Origin: JAEKNW01 sp963677815
Lineage (GTDB): Bacteria > Cloacimonadota > Cloacimonadia > Cloacimonadales > JAFGVF01
Assembly: GCA_963677815.1 (NCBI GenBank)
Contig: OY782499.1
Coordinates: 124,001 to 188,000, forward strand
DNA length: 64,000 nt
Direction: 5' to 3'
A program made the position numbers and the translations under genes. Under the pieces are notes generated by a model, which searched no databases, was not told the DNA's origin, and was given only the letters and a program-made list of their open reading frames with translations. Positions 27,388 to 36,931 of the stretch are shown one piece after another. Numbering within the stretch: position 1 is the stretch's first letter; each line of letters opens with the position of its first letter.

Positions 27388-27930
27388 ATGAGAGTAAAAA
27401 GTCAAATTATGGATTCTTCTGCTATTAATAGAACATTAAGAAGAATTGCACATGAGATTGTTGAGCAAAATCGTGGATTAGAAAATGTATATTTAGTTGG
27501 TATTAGAAGCCGTGGAGTTCCTATGGCTAAAATGCTTTCTGCTATATTATCTGATATTGAAAAGAAAGAAGTACCTGTTGGTATCTTAGACATCACATTA
27601 TATCGTGATGATTTATCAACTATAGCCCATCAACCTGTTATTAAAGGTTCAAAAATTGACTTTGATCTTCATAATACTAACGTTATTCTTGTAGATGATG
27701 TTCTTTATACTGGAAGAACTGTTAGAGCTGCTATTGATGCTATCTTAGATTTTGGCAGACCTAAGCATATTCAACTTGCAGTCTTAGTTGATAGAGGACA
27801 TCGTGAACTTCCTGTTAAAGCAGATTATGTAGGAAAAAATGTACCTACTTCCTCTGAAGAAATCATTAAAGTGTCTTTCCAAGAAATTGATGGTGAAGAT
27901 ACTGTTAAAATCGTAGAAAAGGAAGACTAA
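27388..27930 (+). CDS. pyrR: PyrR: uracil phosphoribosyltransferase / pyr regulator
   Basis: 180 aa. The PRPP-binding motif is ILVDDVLYTGRT (100-111), and GIRSRGVPMAKML (38-50) and ITLYRDD (69-75) match PyrR. In several bacteria PyrR both salvages uracil to UMP and binds pyr mRNA to cause attenuation. No recognisable PyrR-binding hairpin was found upstream, so the enzymatic role may be the main one here; this is inference. The ribosome-binding site is GGAGGAAAG. pyrF follows after 3 bases. It opens a seven-gene run ending at 33472. Confidence 0.93.
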   Translation: MRVKSQIMDSSAINRTLRRIAHEIVEQNRGLENVYLVGIRSRGVPMAKMLSAILSDIEKKEVPVGILDITLYRDDLSTIAHQPVIKGSKIDFDLHNTNVILVDDVLYTGRTVRAAIDAILDFGRPKHIQLAVLVDRGHRELPVKADYVGKNVPTSSEEIIKVSFQEIDGEDTVKIVEKED

Positions 27931-27933
27931 GCA

Positions 27934-28737
27934 ATGTCATTCTGGACTAAATATACTAACATAATCAAAGAAAACAATTCTTATGTATGCTTAGGTTTGG
28001 ATAGTGAAATTAGCAAGTTACCAAGCCATCTTCTTGATGATGATGATCCTATTTTTGCTTTCAATAAAGCTATTATTGATGCTACAAAAGATATTGTTGC
28101 CTGCTATAAACCAAACTTCGCATTTTATTTATCACAAGGATTGAAATCTCTCTCATCTCTACAAAAGACTATTGAATATATTCCAAATCACATCCCAGTT
28201 ATCTTAGATATTAAAGCTGGAGATATTGGAAACACTATGGCTAATTATGCTAAAGCTTTCTTCAAAGATTGGGGAGTGGATGCTATCACTGCTAACCCTC
28301 TCATGGGTCACGATGTTATGAAAGCTATTGAACCTTTCAATGATAACTTTGCTTTCTTATTAGCCTTAACCTCAAATCCTACTGCATCAGATTATTTAAA
28401 GCCTAACAACCTTTACAAGAAAATCTCTCAAGATTTGAATAATCTTCCTCATAAGCAGTTCGGAGCAGTTGTGGGAGCTACAAATTCTCAAGAACTTAAA
28501 GAATTAAGAGACTTAATGCCTCAAACACTTTTCCTTATTCCTGGAATTGGTGCTCAAGGAGGTTCTTTAGAAGAAGTTGTTACTAGTACAACATATAAGC
28601 AAGATGATGCTCGTTTTTTAATAAACTCTTCAAGAGGAATTATTTTTGCTGATGCAAGTGATAACTTTGCTAAAGTAGCAAGAGAGAAAGCAGATTCTTT
28701 AAGAAATCAAATTAATAAAATCATATCAAGTTTATAG
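27934..28737 (+). CDS. pyrF: Orotidine 5'-phosphate decarboxylase
   Basis: 267 aa, the length of the long (type 2) form. The catalytic block is LDIKAGDIGNT with D92, K94 and D97 in place; most type 2 enzymes have R instead of A after the lysine. FAFNKAIIDATKDIVACYKPNFAFY and the ending block LIPGIGAQGG (the phosphate-binding region) also fit. It makes UMP from OMP, the last step of de novo pyrimidine synthesis. It is 3 bases after pyrR. Other pyr genes are not in the window. Confidence 0.94.
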   Translation: MSFWTKYTNIIKENNSYVCLGLDSEISKLPSHLLDDDDPIFAFNKAIIDATKDIVACYKPNFAFYLSQGLKSLSSLQKTIEYIPNHIPVILDIKAGDIGNTMANYAKAFFKDWGVDAITANPLMGHDVMKAIEPFNDNFAFLLALTSNPTASDYLKPNNLYKKISQDLNNLPHKQFGAVVGATNSQELKELRDLMPQTLFLIPGIGAQGGSLEEVVTSTTYKQDDARFLINSSRGIIFADASDNFAKVAREKADSLRNQINKIISSL

Positions 28738-28771
28738 TTGCAATAACTAAAGAAACTAAAGGATAGAAGAA

Positions 28772-29248
28772 ATGAATAACAGACCTAGCTGGCAGAAGTA
28801 TTTTATTGATATGGCATATTTAGTGTCTACCCGTTCAACTTGTTTACGACGCAAAGTTGGAGCAGTCATAGTAAAGAATAATCAGGTAATTTCTACAGGT
28901 TATAACGGAGCTCCTAAGAGTGTTCCTCACTGCTCTGTTACTGGTTGTCTGAGACAACAAATGAATGTACCTTCAGGTCAAAGACATGAACTTTGTCGAG
29001 GGGTACATGCTGAACAGAATGCGATTGTTCAAGCTGCTGTTAATGGTACTTCTATTCAAAATGCTGAGCTTTATTGCACAACTCAACCTTGTATCATTTG
29101 TGCTAAGATGATTATTAATTCTGAAATAAAAAGAGTTTTTGTTGCAGAATCTTATAATGATGAAATGTCTTTAGAGATGTTAACTCAAGCAAATGTAGAA
29201 TTAATCAAAGTTGATATAAATTCAGGTCAGCTAACAAAACTAAATTGA
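28772..29248 (+). CDS. Deoxycytidylate (dCMP) deaminase
   Basis: 158 aa. The zinc/catalytic motif is HAE (79-81) with PCIIC (C107 and C110). SYNGAP-like TGYNGAPKS (42-50) and the extra Cys/His (H53, C54, C59) suit the ComEB/dCMP deaminase type with a second zinc site. It converts dCMP to dUMP, feeding thymidylate synthesis, which fits its place after pyrR-pyrF. It is separated from pyrF by 34 bases and from the TolC-like gene by 7 bases. Confidence 0.9.
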   Translation: MNNRPSWQKYFIDMAYLVSTRSTCLRRKVGAVIVKNNQVISTGYNGAPKSVPHCSVTGCLRQQMNVPSGQRHELCRGVHAEQNAIVQAAVNGTSIQNAELYCTTQPCIICAKMIINSEIKRVFVAESYNDEMSLEMLTQANVELIKVDINSGQLTKLN

Positions 29249-29255
29249 GGCTTTT

Positions 29256-30491
29256 ATGAAGAGATTTATTTTATTGATCCTCCTGATATCTGTAGGTTTG
29301 TTATCAGGTAAAATCCTAAGTCTAGATGAAGCTGTTAATATAGCTTTAGATAATTCTCAGGAAAGTAAATTAAACCTAATTGATCTAAATAAGGTTCAAT
29401 CAAGCTATAAGTCCACCTTGTGGGATATTGCTCCTGATGGTTCAATTTCTTATAATTGGACTCGTTCAAGTGGAATAACTTCAGAAGGAGCTGGCCTATC
29501 AATAAGTAAAAGTATTGCATCTACCCTTCCTGATTATTTTAATTGGAAAAATGCTAAACATAATATCAAGATGGCAAATATTAATAGTCAGCAAACACAA
29601 AAGGATATTGCTTGGCAGGTTTTAAATTCATATATTGATTTACTTTTAAGTCAGAAGAAATTAGAAATATATCAAGAAAATTATGAGGTTCAATTAAAAC
29701 TTTTAAATGAAACTGAGCTTAAGAAAGAACTTGGGAAGAGTACTGATTACGAATATAATCAAGTAGAAATAAACACTTTAAACAGTCAATTAACTCTTCT
29801 AGATGCTCAAAAAACAATTGATGAGAAAATTAGTAATTTCTTATTAATCCTTAATATTGAAGCAGACACTTTGTCTCTTGAAGATATTGACATCAATATT
29901 GCACCTGAATATAATTATGATCTTGATAAAGAGAAATCCTACTCCATCTTGAAAAGCCAGCTTAACATTGACCATAATGAGTTTCTTCTAATTCAAGACA
30001 AATTAAGATTCTTACCAGATTTGACTTTTTCCTGGTCTTACGGTTCCAGTTCAATTAATAATGAGCCTTTCGAATTTGATAATTACCAAGATGGGTCAAC
30101 CTGGAGAATGTCTCTGAGTTATCCTCTTTTTAATTTCTTCAAACAGGGACAAGTTCATTACAGAAATAAAGAGAATTTATATTCTGAAAGAATTAATCTT
30201 GAACATCAAATAAATCAATTCAAGACAGACTATAATAATCTGCTTTCAGATTTAGATAATTTGTTTATTAGAAATGAAATAAATGATAGAATTTTAAGTC
30301 AGGCACAAGAGAATTTTGAAATTGCAAAGACTAATTTTTCTTTAGGTTTAATCAAATCAATAGAATTAGAACAATCTAAAACTGATTTAAGAGAAGCAGA
30401 ACTAAATAATATTGACATAGAATATCAAGTATTTTTAAAACAACAAGCAATAAATCATTTGTTATCTAAAAAGATAGCAAATAAGTGGTAG
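29256..30491 (+). CDS. TolC-family outer membrane efflux protein
   Basis: 411 aa. A signal peptide (MKRFILLILLISVGLLSG) is followed by ILSLDEAVNIALDNSQE, the usual first TolC repeat start. The rest is made of long helices with LDAQKTIDEK- and FEIAKTNFSLGLIKSIELEQSKTDLREAE-type repeats, matching the two OEP repeats. It forms an outer-membrane/periplasmic channel for efflux or secretion. The adaptor gene follows after 6 bases. No inner-membrane pump is encoded next to them. Confidence 0.9.
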   Translation: MKRFILLILLISVGLLSGKILSLDEAVNIALDNSQESKLNLIDLNKVQSSYKSTLWDIAPDGSISYNWTRSSGITSEGAGLSISKSIASTLPDYFNWKNAKHNIKMANINSQQTQKDIAWQVLNSYIDLLLSQKKLEIYQENYEVQLKLLNETELKKELGKSTDYEYNQVEINTLNSQLTLLDAQKTIDEKISNFLLILNIEADTLSLEDIDINIAPEYNYDLDKEKSYSILKSQLNIDHNEFLLIQDKLRFLPDLTFSWSYGSSSINNEPFEFDNYQDGSTWRMSLSYPLFNFFKQGQVHYRNKENLYSERINLEHQINQFKTDYNNLLSDLDNLFIRNEINDRILSQAQENFEIAKTNFSLGLIKSIELEQSKTDLREAELNNIDIEYQVFLKQQAINHLLSKKIANKW

Positions 30492-30497
30492 GGAATA

Positions 30498-31613
30498 ATG
30501 AAAAAAGCACTTAAAATAATATTTACTCTAATATTCGTAGCATTAGTTGCTACTTGGGGATTCAAATTCTTCAATAAGAAAGACAATGCTGAAATGGTTA
30601 ACCCTGTTTTTGAGTTAAGAACAGCTAAGGCAGAAATTGGTGAAATTGCAACTCAAATTGATATTACTGGAGAGATAGAGCCAGAAACAATAGTGGAAAT
30701 TAAATCTAAAGTTTCAGGTAAAATAGTTAAATTTTATAAAAATATTAACGATGAAGTTAAAGCTGGTGATTTGATTGCTACTATTGAAATCGATTATCAA
30801 CAAGCTAATAGTATCACTAACACTAGATCTAACTTGGATTTAGCTGAAATTAGATTCAAATGGGCTGAAAGAGATTTAGCTGATATTACAGCTCAATATC
30901 AAGCTGGTTTTGAAACAAAGTACAATTATGATACAGCAGTTAAGAACTTAGAACAAGCCCAACTTAATTATTCAATTGCCCAGGAACAATACAAACAGGT
31001 TGAAGATATAGATACCAAAAGTGAAGTTTCAAAAATCTATTCATCTGTAAATGGAACTGTTATTACCAGAACAGTTGAAGAAGGAGAAATGGTTTCCTCA
31101 ATAGGACTTGGTAATTCAGATGGTACAGCTATTATGCAAATTGCCGACTTATCCAAAATGATTGTTAAATCAAATATTAATGAAATCGATATAAATAAAT
31201 ATAAGGAAGGTCAATCTGCATCAATAACCGTTCCTGCTAATCCAAAACATACCTATAGTGGTATTATTACTCAAGTAGCAGCAATGGCTCAAAATGTTAA
31301 TAATGTAAAAGTTTTCCCTATTGAAATTGAATTATCTGATGTTGATGAAATGATTAAACCTGGCATGACAGCAGAAATTACGATCAAGGGTGACTCAAAA
31401 AGTGATATTGTAATTATACCTATCAAGGGATTATTCAGTAATGAGAAAGGTGAAGATGTAGTATATACTGTTGAGAATAATGCAATTAAGGACACAAAAG
31501 TAATTGTTACAGGTATAAACAATTTAACTCATGTGGAGATTATGAAAGGATTAGAAGCTGGAGAAGAAATTTCTTTAGTACCCCCATCATTAATCGCTAA
31601 TGGAGAAAAATAA
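30498..31613 (+). CDS. HlyD/RND-type periplasmic adaptor (membrane fusion protein)
   Basis: 371 aa. An N-terminal membrane anchor (about 4-24) is followed by the lipoyl-like half motif EPETIVEIKSKVSGKIVKF and GDLIATIE. A short coiled-coil hairpin (about 105-170) comes next, then the second lipoyl half (VNGTVITRTVEEGEMV) and beta-barrel parts (KPGMTAEITIKG). It would bridge an inner-membrane pump and the TolC-type channel. A MacA-like role with an ABC pump is common in such gene pairs, but the pump gene is missing here. It begins 6 bases after the TolC gene. Confidence 0.9.
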   Translation: MKKALKIIFTLIFVALVATWGFKFFNKKDNAEMVNPVFELRTAKAEIGEIATQIDITGEIEPETIVEIKSKVSGKIVKFYKNINDEVKAGDLIATIEIDYQQANSITNTRSNLDLAEIRFKWAERDLADITAQYQAGFETKYNYDTAVKNLEQAQLNYSIAQEQYKQVEDIDTKSEVSKIYSSVNGTVITRTVEEGEMVSSIGLGNSDGTAIMQIADLSKMIVKSNINEIDINKYKEGQSASITVPANPKHTYSGIITQVAAMAQNVNNVKVFPIEIELSDVDEMIKPGMTAEITIKGDSKSDIVIIPIKGLFSNEKGEDVVYTVENNAIKDTKVIVTGINNLTHVEIMKGLEAGEEISLVPPSLIANGEK

Positions 31614-31618
31614 TCAGT

Positions 31619-32308
31619 ATGGATGAAAAGAAAAAGAGTATAATCTACTTTATTGTTATTCTATTATTAGCTCTGGCTTTTATAGTGTTATACCTACTAG
31701 ATTCATCAATAGAAGAAAGCCAAGGAAGTGATGCAATTACTGGGGTGATTGAGTCAATAAAACCAGCTCTTGAAAATCAGACCTCTGAATCCTCAGATGA
31801 AGATAATGAGGAAACTTTACCTAAGAGTGAAACAGTAATAAATTATGAAGAAGTAAAGATTATTGACTGGGATGTAAATAAGATTGATTCTATACAGGTA
31901 TATAGTCAAAGAAAGAATTATACACTAATAAATCATGGGAAAACTGGTGAAAAGAAGTGGTCTATTAGATCAGTGAGAGTTGAGCAGAAAATAGTCAAAT
32001 CAAATAATGCTTTGTTTAAACTTCTAAATGTCTTTGAACACTTTAAAACCGATAATAATCTAACGAGAGATTATTCAGAATTCTCAAAATATTTTGAATA
32101 CCCTATTTGTACTATAGTTGTTAACTTTAAAGACGGAAGAACAGAAAAACTAACTTTTATCCGTATAGCAGGATATAATGAGATACTAGATAAAACTCAA
32201 ATGATGACTTGGGTAAGAGTGAACGAAGAAACCGTAGTTTATTCTTCTACCTATAACCTACTTGAAAGATTCCTTGTCGCTGAGGAAGAATTTTTAAAAT
32301 TATATTAA
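31619..32308 (+). CDS. Membrane-anchored DUF4340-like protein
   Basis: 229 aa. One N-terminal membrane helix (about 7-27) is followed by an acidic, low-complexity linker (about 55-75, SSDEDNEETLP) and a beta-rich domain. In this domain WDVNKIDSIQV, KKWSIRSV, a predicted helix with ALFKLLNVFEHF and the TIVVNFKDGRTEKLTF strand follow the order seen in DUF4340 proteins. Those are often found with ABC-type gliding or transport genes; that assignment is by pattern only. It starts 5 bases after the adaptor, suggesting one complex with the two efflux proteins. Confidence 0.6.
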   Translation: MDEKKKSIIYFIVILLLALAFIVLYLLDSSIEESQGSDAITGVIESIKPALENQTSESSDEDNEETLPKSETVINYEEVKIIDWDVNKIDSIQVYSQRKNYTLINHGKTGEKKWSIRSVRVEQKIVKSNNALFKLLNVFEHFKTDNNLTRDYSEFSKYFEYPICTIVVNFKDGRTEKLTFIRIAGYNEILDKTQMMTWVRVNEETVVYSSTYNLLERFLVAEEEFLKLY

Positions 32309-32326
32309 ATTGTTGGAGGAGATAAA

Positions 32327-33472
32327 ATGGATTACTTCTTAACAGAAGATCAATTAGAAATGAAAGAAATCGCTAGAAGAATAGCTCAAGAAAAGATAAA
32401 ACCTTTATCAGAAGAATATGATGAAAAAGGTATTTTTCCTTGGGATATTGTTGAAGTATTAGCGCAGAGCGATTTATTCGCAGTTTTAGTTCCAGAAGAG
32501 TATGATGGTATAAGCGGAAAAGTATTAGACTTATCTATTGTAACAGAAGAACTCTCAAAAGTGGATACAGGAATTGCTTTAGCTTTTGGTGCTACTGGTT
32601 TGGGTTTATATCCAATTTTATTATCAGGTTCAGAAGAACAGAAGCAAAAATGGTTACCAGCTATCGCAGCTGGAGAAAGATTAGCAGCATTTGCTTTAAC
32701 AGAGCCAAATGCTGGTTCAGATGCTGGTGCTATCGAAACTACTGCAACCAAAGATGGTGATTATTATGTATTAAATGGTACTAAGCAATGGATTACCAAC
32801 GGTGGTGATGCTGAGATTTATACAGTTTTTGCTATGACAAATAAAGAAAAAGGTGCTCGTGGATGCTCATGTTTTGTAGTTGAAAAGGGTACACCTGGTT
32901 TTGAATTTGGTAAGAAAGAGAACAAGATGGGAATTAGAGCTTCTTCAACTAGAGAATTGATTTTTGATAATTGTAGAGTTCCTAAAGAAAACTTGATCGG
33001 TAAAGAAGGAACTGGTTTTATCACAGCTATGAAAACTTTTGATAAATCTCGTCCTATGGTTGGTTCTCAAGCAGTTGGTGTTGCTGCTGGTGCTTTAGAT
33101 ATCGCAGCTAAATATTCAAAAGAAAGACACCAATTCGGAAAACCTATCTCTGCTTTCCAAGGAGTTCAATTTATGTTAGCTGATATGGCAACTCAAATTG
33201 AAGCAGCTAGAGCTTTAGTATATCAAACAGCTCGTATGATTGATGCTGGTTGCAAAAAGTTCAGCAAAGAATCAGCCATGTGTAAATACTTCGCTTCTGA
33301 TGTAGCTATGAAAGTTACTACTGATGCAGTACAAATTCTTGGTGGATATGGATATATGAAAGAATATCCAGTAGAAAAAATGATGCGTGATGCTAAGATT
33401 TTACAAATTTATGAAGGAACAAACCAAGTTCAAAGAACTATCGTTGCTTCAAACCTCTTAAAAGAATATTAA
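32327..33472 (+). CDS. Acyl-CoA dehydrogenase (short-chain/butyryl type)
   Basis: 381 aa. The FAD-binding signatures are ALTEPNAGSDAGA (about 124-136) and WITNGGDAEIY. The catalytic glutamate is E363 in QIYEGTNQVQ near the C-terminus, the place found in short-chain and butyryl-CoA dehydrogenases. ILGGYGYMKEYPVEKMMRDAK is the family's conserved helix. It oxidises a short acyl-CoA or, in anaerobes with electron-transfer flavoprotein, reduces crotonyl-CoA. No etfAB is visible here. It has a good SD (GGAGG), lies 18 bases after the DUF4340-like gene and is followed by a palindrome at 33480-33511, probably the end of the operon. Confidence 0.93.
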   Translation: MDYFLTEDQLEMKEIARRIAQEKIKPLSEEYDEKGIFPWDIVEVLAQSDLFAVLVPEEYDGISGKVLDLSIVTEELSKVDTGIALAFGATGLGLYPILLSGSEEQKQKWLPAIAAGERLAAFALTEPNAGSDAGAIETTATKDGDYYVLNGTKQWITNGGDAEIYTVFAMTNKEKGARGCSCFVVEKGTPGFEFGKKENKMGIRASSTRELIFDNCRVPKENLIGKEGTGFITAMKTFDKSRPMVGSQAVGVAAGALDIAAKYSKERHQFGKPISAFQGVQFMLADMATQIEAARALVYQTARMIDAGCKKFSKESAMCKYFASDVAMKVTTDAVQILGGYGYMKEYPVEKMMRDAKILQIYEGTNQVQRTIVASNLLKEY

Positions 33473-33479
33473 ACTTTAC

Positions 33480-33511
33480 AATATCGGGATAGGATATCCT
33501 ATTCCGATATT
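33480..33511 (+). terminator. Long palindrome after the acyl-CoA dehydrogenase gene
   Basis: A 32-base palindrome (AATATCGGGATAGGAT with ATCCTATTCCGATATT, one G-T pair) begins 8 bases past the stop. Only a weak T-rich tail follows, so termination is likely but not certain. Confidence 0.6.
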
Positions 33512-33588
33512 CTTATCTGGATGTAGAGGAAAGTAATTTCTCTCAGCTATGTTCAAGACTTTTAAATGATATAATTATGAGAAATTTC

Positions 33589-33618
33589 TTGACTTTATTT
33601 CCTTAAAATTAACATAGT
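33589..33618 (+). promoter_or_regulatory. Candidate promoter of the 975-aa membrane protein gene
   Basis: TTGACT (33589-33594) and CATAGT (33613-33618) are 18 bases apart. The -10 box is poor, so confidence is low. Confidence 0.3.
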
Positions 33619-33667
33619 TTTAAAAAATTTAATTAAAAATAAAATAAACATAAGATGGAGCTTTTAG

Positions 33668-36595
33668 ATGAAGAAAAAGACAATAATCATCGAATCAGTT
33701 ATACTGGTCACATCAATTATTCTTTTGGTGCTTTTCTTAGGGTTACCCCAATGGTTGGATTTAAATAAACAAGCAAACCAACAAAAAAACATTTCTCAAC
33801 TTACTGAGTTGAGTTTAGCCACAAATAAATTTTTAGATAAGTATATGTTTAGTATGACTGCTGATCTTTCTAGAATCAAAGAAAAGATGGAATATACTCA
33901 AAGGCTTAATGTTCCTGGAGACAGCAAGTATCAATATTTAATCTATGGTGGATTAAAAGATGCAGATTTAAGATATGTAGTTTCTTATGATCTTTTCGAT
34001 TTAATGAATCAATATGCTAAAATAACAGATTCTAACAAAGAAACTTTCATCAATTCGGTAAATGCTTATGTTATCACTGCTAAACAAAGAATGATGTATA
34101 GCCCTGAAAAAGACAAATACACTGATTATATTGGTTATTTAGACCTTCTTGTATCTAAACTTAATGATGATAACTATTTTAGAAGAGCTCGTTATACAAG
34201 TACAATAGTTAATCCTGCTTTTGATACAGAGAAAGTTTCAATGTTTGGACCTGTTTCACAGTCATTTGTTGGTTCTGAACTTTTTAAAGATAGAAGACAA
34301 GTTGGAGCGATTATACTTTATTTAGCTTATATCAACCAAGTTTCTTACGAGAATGCTTCTGCAGAAACTTTCAATAATTTCTATAATGAGTTTACTAAGA
34401 TTTTTAATTATACAAGTTATTATTCAAACTCTGCTGGAAATCCTTTGGAAGATGGAAAACAACCTAATGATATTAAAGAAATGTTTGAAAAAGATTTCCG
34501 TGAATTCTTCCTTTCTTCTATTCTCTTCAAAGATAAGTTAAACAAAGGTATAGTTGCTATTGGTTCTAATGCTGCAGTTGAAAATGACAACAGATTAAGT
34601 AATGACTTTTTAAATAATCTTACAGATTCATCATTCCAAGCTCAAGTTAATAAAGAAATTGATGGTCTTCTAGCTCAGTATCCAAATGATTATGATGCCT
34701 TTGCTAATGCTCTTAGAGAAAAAATAAATACTTATAAAATGAATGATATTGACCGCCAGATTGTTGAAATCTATGAAGCTGTCTTTAATTATATGCAATA
34801 TCAAGAATACCTTCATAAGTCAATCTATAACCAAAGAGATGCTTTTGTTCAAGCTGATTTTGATGCACAGTTTGAAGATTTCTTCCATAAGTATATCTTG
34901 AAATATAATAAAGAATCTATCTTAAACAATCTTTCTAAACTTTTAGCTAAAGAAAAGAAAAGCAGTGAAGACAAATTATTAAGTAGATTTACCAATAATA
35001 ATCTTCTAAATGATTTCCGTGAAGAGATGAAAACTCAAGAAGCTTTTTTAACTTCTTTCTATCGTTCCAAAAACTACTCTAGTATTATTGCTAAAAGTAA
35101 AAAAGATTTCATTTCAAGCAAGACATCTGCTTTTGCAAGTCAAGTTAAAGCTGAAAAATTAACTATTGATAACATTAAGAAAAATATTGCTAATGACAGA
35201 ATAATCGAAGATGAAGCATATAAACAAGAATTAAAAGCTAAAGTTGCTAATTGGGAATCAGAATTTGACTATATCACCTACTTAGTATCTAGAGATAATC
35301 CAAAAAGCAATACAGACAAAGTTTCTTCAGATATATTAGCTGACTCAACTAATGTTCAAAAGCTTAATAAAGTTGTTATCGACAGATTAAAAGCTTCCAT
35401 CAATGAAGCTAAAGATACATATATAAGAAATGATTATAGCAAATACAACTCTTTATTCTCTTATGTTGATTACTGTGCTAGTCAATTAATAACTACCATC
35501 TCAGCTGAAAGAGCTGCAGATTACCAAGAATTTGAAGATGCAGTAATTTCAACTACAAGTAGTTATATTACAGAAACAGAATATCCTGAATTTGAGAATG
35601 AACTTGTTTCTCAAGTAAGAAATCAATTAAATGAAATATATAAAAAACATACCTTGGATTATGCAAACTTATCTCCTGATTATATGGAAAAATTAAATGC
35701 TTTGAATGAAAAATTAACTAATCACTCAGAATATTTAAAATTTGCCAAAGAGAAAAGAGTTTCTAATAAAAGAATACTCTCAGCTCAAGAAATTCAAGAC
35801 TTTAAAAACATCACTATTGACTCAGAAGGTTTAATCTACTTCTATAATTTCTATCTTTACTATATTAAAGATAATATTGATAAAAACAGATTCTATTCTC
35901 GTTTTGGTAATAGTGCTCTTTCATCTGCTAAAAAGCAATATGTTGATAATAAAATACCAGCAACAGATACTGCTTGGTCAACTTTAGAAGAGTCCATTAT
36001 TAATCTTCTTGCAGACTCTGATTCTCAAGCGAAACAAGATGAATTTAATTCTACTATCAAACAAGCTCTTAAGAATTATAAAGAATCAAAACTTGATTCA
36101 TACAAATATCAAAACGCCTTTAACTTTAACGGACTTCTTTCAGACCTAGCTAGAGTAGAAAAGAACATTAAGTTCTTCCGTGGTCCTATTGAATTCCCAT
36201 TCTACGATAAAGATGAATATTATTTCATTTCTGGTAGATTTATGGAGGAAGGAGATAAGAAGGTTGGTATATCTTTAGTAACCTACACAGATATTCATAA
36301 CTTCCCTAAAGCTAATGCTGTAGTTGTTAGAAACTTAGGAAAAGCTAATGTTGATGTAGCAGCTATGCAAGCAGATTTAGAGACTAAACTTAATGGACTA
36401 ATCTCTAAATATCAACAAGAAATCGTTAAGTTAAGTCAGGAAAAAGAAGAGTTCAAGAATATTAATGTTATTCATAATAATGACCCTGATTACAAAATTA
36501 CTACTCAAACAGTTAAAGCTAAACAGATTATCAGAGATCAATTTACTCTTGCTTTAGAAGAACTTCTTTCTTCTTTCGTAAAAGCAAATTATTAA
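33668..36595 (+). CDS. 975-aa membrane-anchored protein of unknown function
   Basis: I do not recognise the family. One membrane helix lies at about 8-28 (IIIESVILVTSIILLVLFLG), with three lysines before it, so the long remainder should face the periplasm. That remainder is almost all helical in character, rich in K, E, D, N, S and Y, with almost no cysteine. It shows several weakly similar long segments of about 150 residues (LNDFREEMKTQEAFL, FENELVSQVRNQLNEIY). The last 150 residues look more like a globular beta-rich domain (FPFYDKDEYYFISGRFM). It stands alone, with a strong terminator after it. A structural or scaffolding role in the envelope is one option. No catalytic motif was seen. 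Confidence 0.8.
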   Translation: MKKKTIIIESVILVTSIILLVLFLGLPQWLDLNKQANQQKNISQLTELSLATNKFLDKYMFSMTADLSRIKEKMEYTQRLNVPGDSKYQYLIYGGLKDADLRYVVSYDLFDLMNQYAKITDSNKETFINSVNAYVITAKQRMMYSPEKDKYTDYIGYLDLLVSKLNDDNYFRRARYTSTIVNPAFDTEKVSMFGPVSQSFVGSELFKDRRQVGAIILYLAYINQVSYENASAETFNNFYNEFTKIFNYTSYYSNSAGNPLEDGKQPNDIKEMFEKDFREFFLSSILFKDKLNKGIVAIGSNAAVENDNRLSNDFLNNLTDSSFQAQVNKEIDGLLAQYPNDYDAFANALREKINTYKMNDIDRQIVEIYEAVFNYMQYQEYLHKSIYNQRDAFVQADFDAQFEDFFHKYILKYNKESILNNLSKLLAKEKKSSEDKLLSRFTNNNLLNDFREEMKTQEAFLTSFYRSKNYSSIIAKSKKDFISSKTSAFASQVKAEKLTIDNIKKNIANDRIIEDEAYKQELKAKVANWESEFDYITYLVSRDNPKSNTDKVSSDILADSTNVQKLNKVVIDRLKASINEAKDTYIRNDYSKYNSLFSYVDYCASQLITTISAERAADYQEFEDAVISTTSSYITETEYPEFENELVSQVRNQLNEIYKKHTLDYANLSPDYMEKLNALNEKLTNHSEYLKFAKEKRVSNKRILSAQEIQDFKNITIDSEGLIYFYNFYLYYIKDNIDKNRFYSRFGNSALSSAKKQYVDNKIPATDTAWSTLEESIINLLADSDSQAKQDEFNSTIKQALKNYKESKLDSYKYQNAFNFNGLLSDLARVEKNIKFFRGPIEFPFYDKDEYYFISGRFMEEGDKKVGISLVTYTDIHNFPKANAVVVRNLGKANVDVAAMQADLETKLNGLISKYQQEIVKLSQEKEEFKNINVIHNNDPDYKITTQTVKAKQIIRDQFTLALEELLSSFVKANY

Positions 36596-36623
36596 TAGTA
36601 AAATAATAACCTATTATACATTG

Positions 36624-36655
36624 GATGAGATACTTAAGTATCTCATCTTTTTTAT
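36624..36655 (+). terminator. Rho-independent terminator after the 975-aa protein gene
   Basis: A perfect 24-base palindrome (GATGAGATACTT with AAGTATCTCATC, 36624-36647) is followed directly by TTTTTT. Confidence 0.85.
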
Positions 36656-36660
36656 ATTAA

Positions 36661-36931
36661 TTAAACCCAAATGGTGAAATAGAGCTTTAGTAATACTTCG
36701 CTAAAGCTACGTATCACAGGCGAAGAGTGCAAATTCTTTTAGCAAAATCCCCTTCTTTGAGGGGGACACAGGGGGTGATTCCCTAAACTACGCATATAGT
36801 CCCCTTCTTTGAGGGGGATACAGGGGGTGATTCCATAAATTAAATTATATATATTCGGAAGAATTATGTAAGTTACTTTTGCAAAAGGATATAGTGCTAT
36901 TCTCAAAGATCTATTGAATTATTTTGGTTAA
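36661..36931. repeat. R1 palindromic repeat, copy 4 (longest, with inserts)
   Basis: The left end is TTAAACCCAAATGGTGAAAT and the right end is CTATTGAATTATTTTGGTTA. The left arm has the TAATACTTCGCTAAAGC insert, and two CCCCTT units (36749-36782 and 36801-36834) are in the middle. The right arm after 36845 is close to copy 2 (ATATATATTCGGAAGAATTA). Confidence 0.8.
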
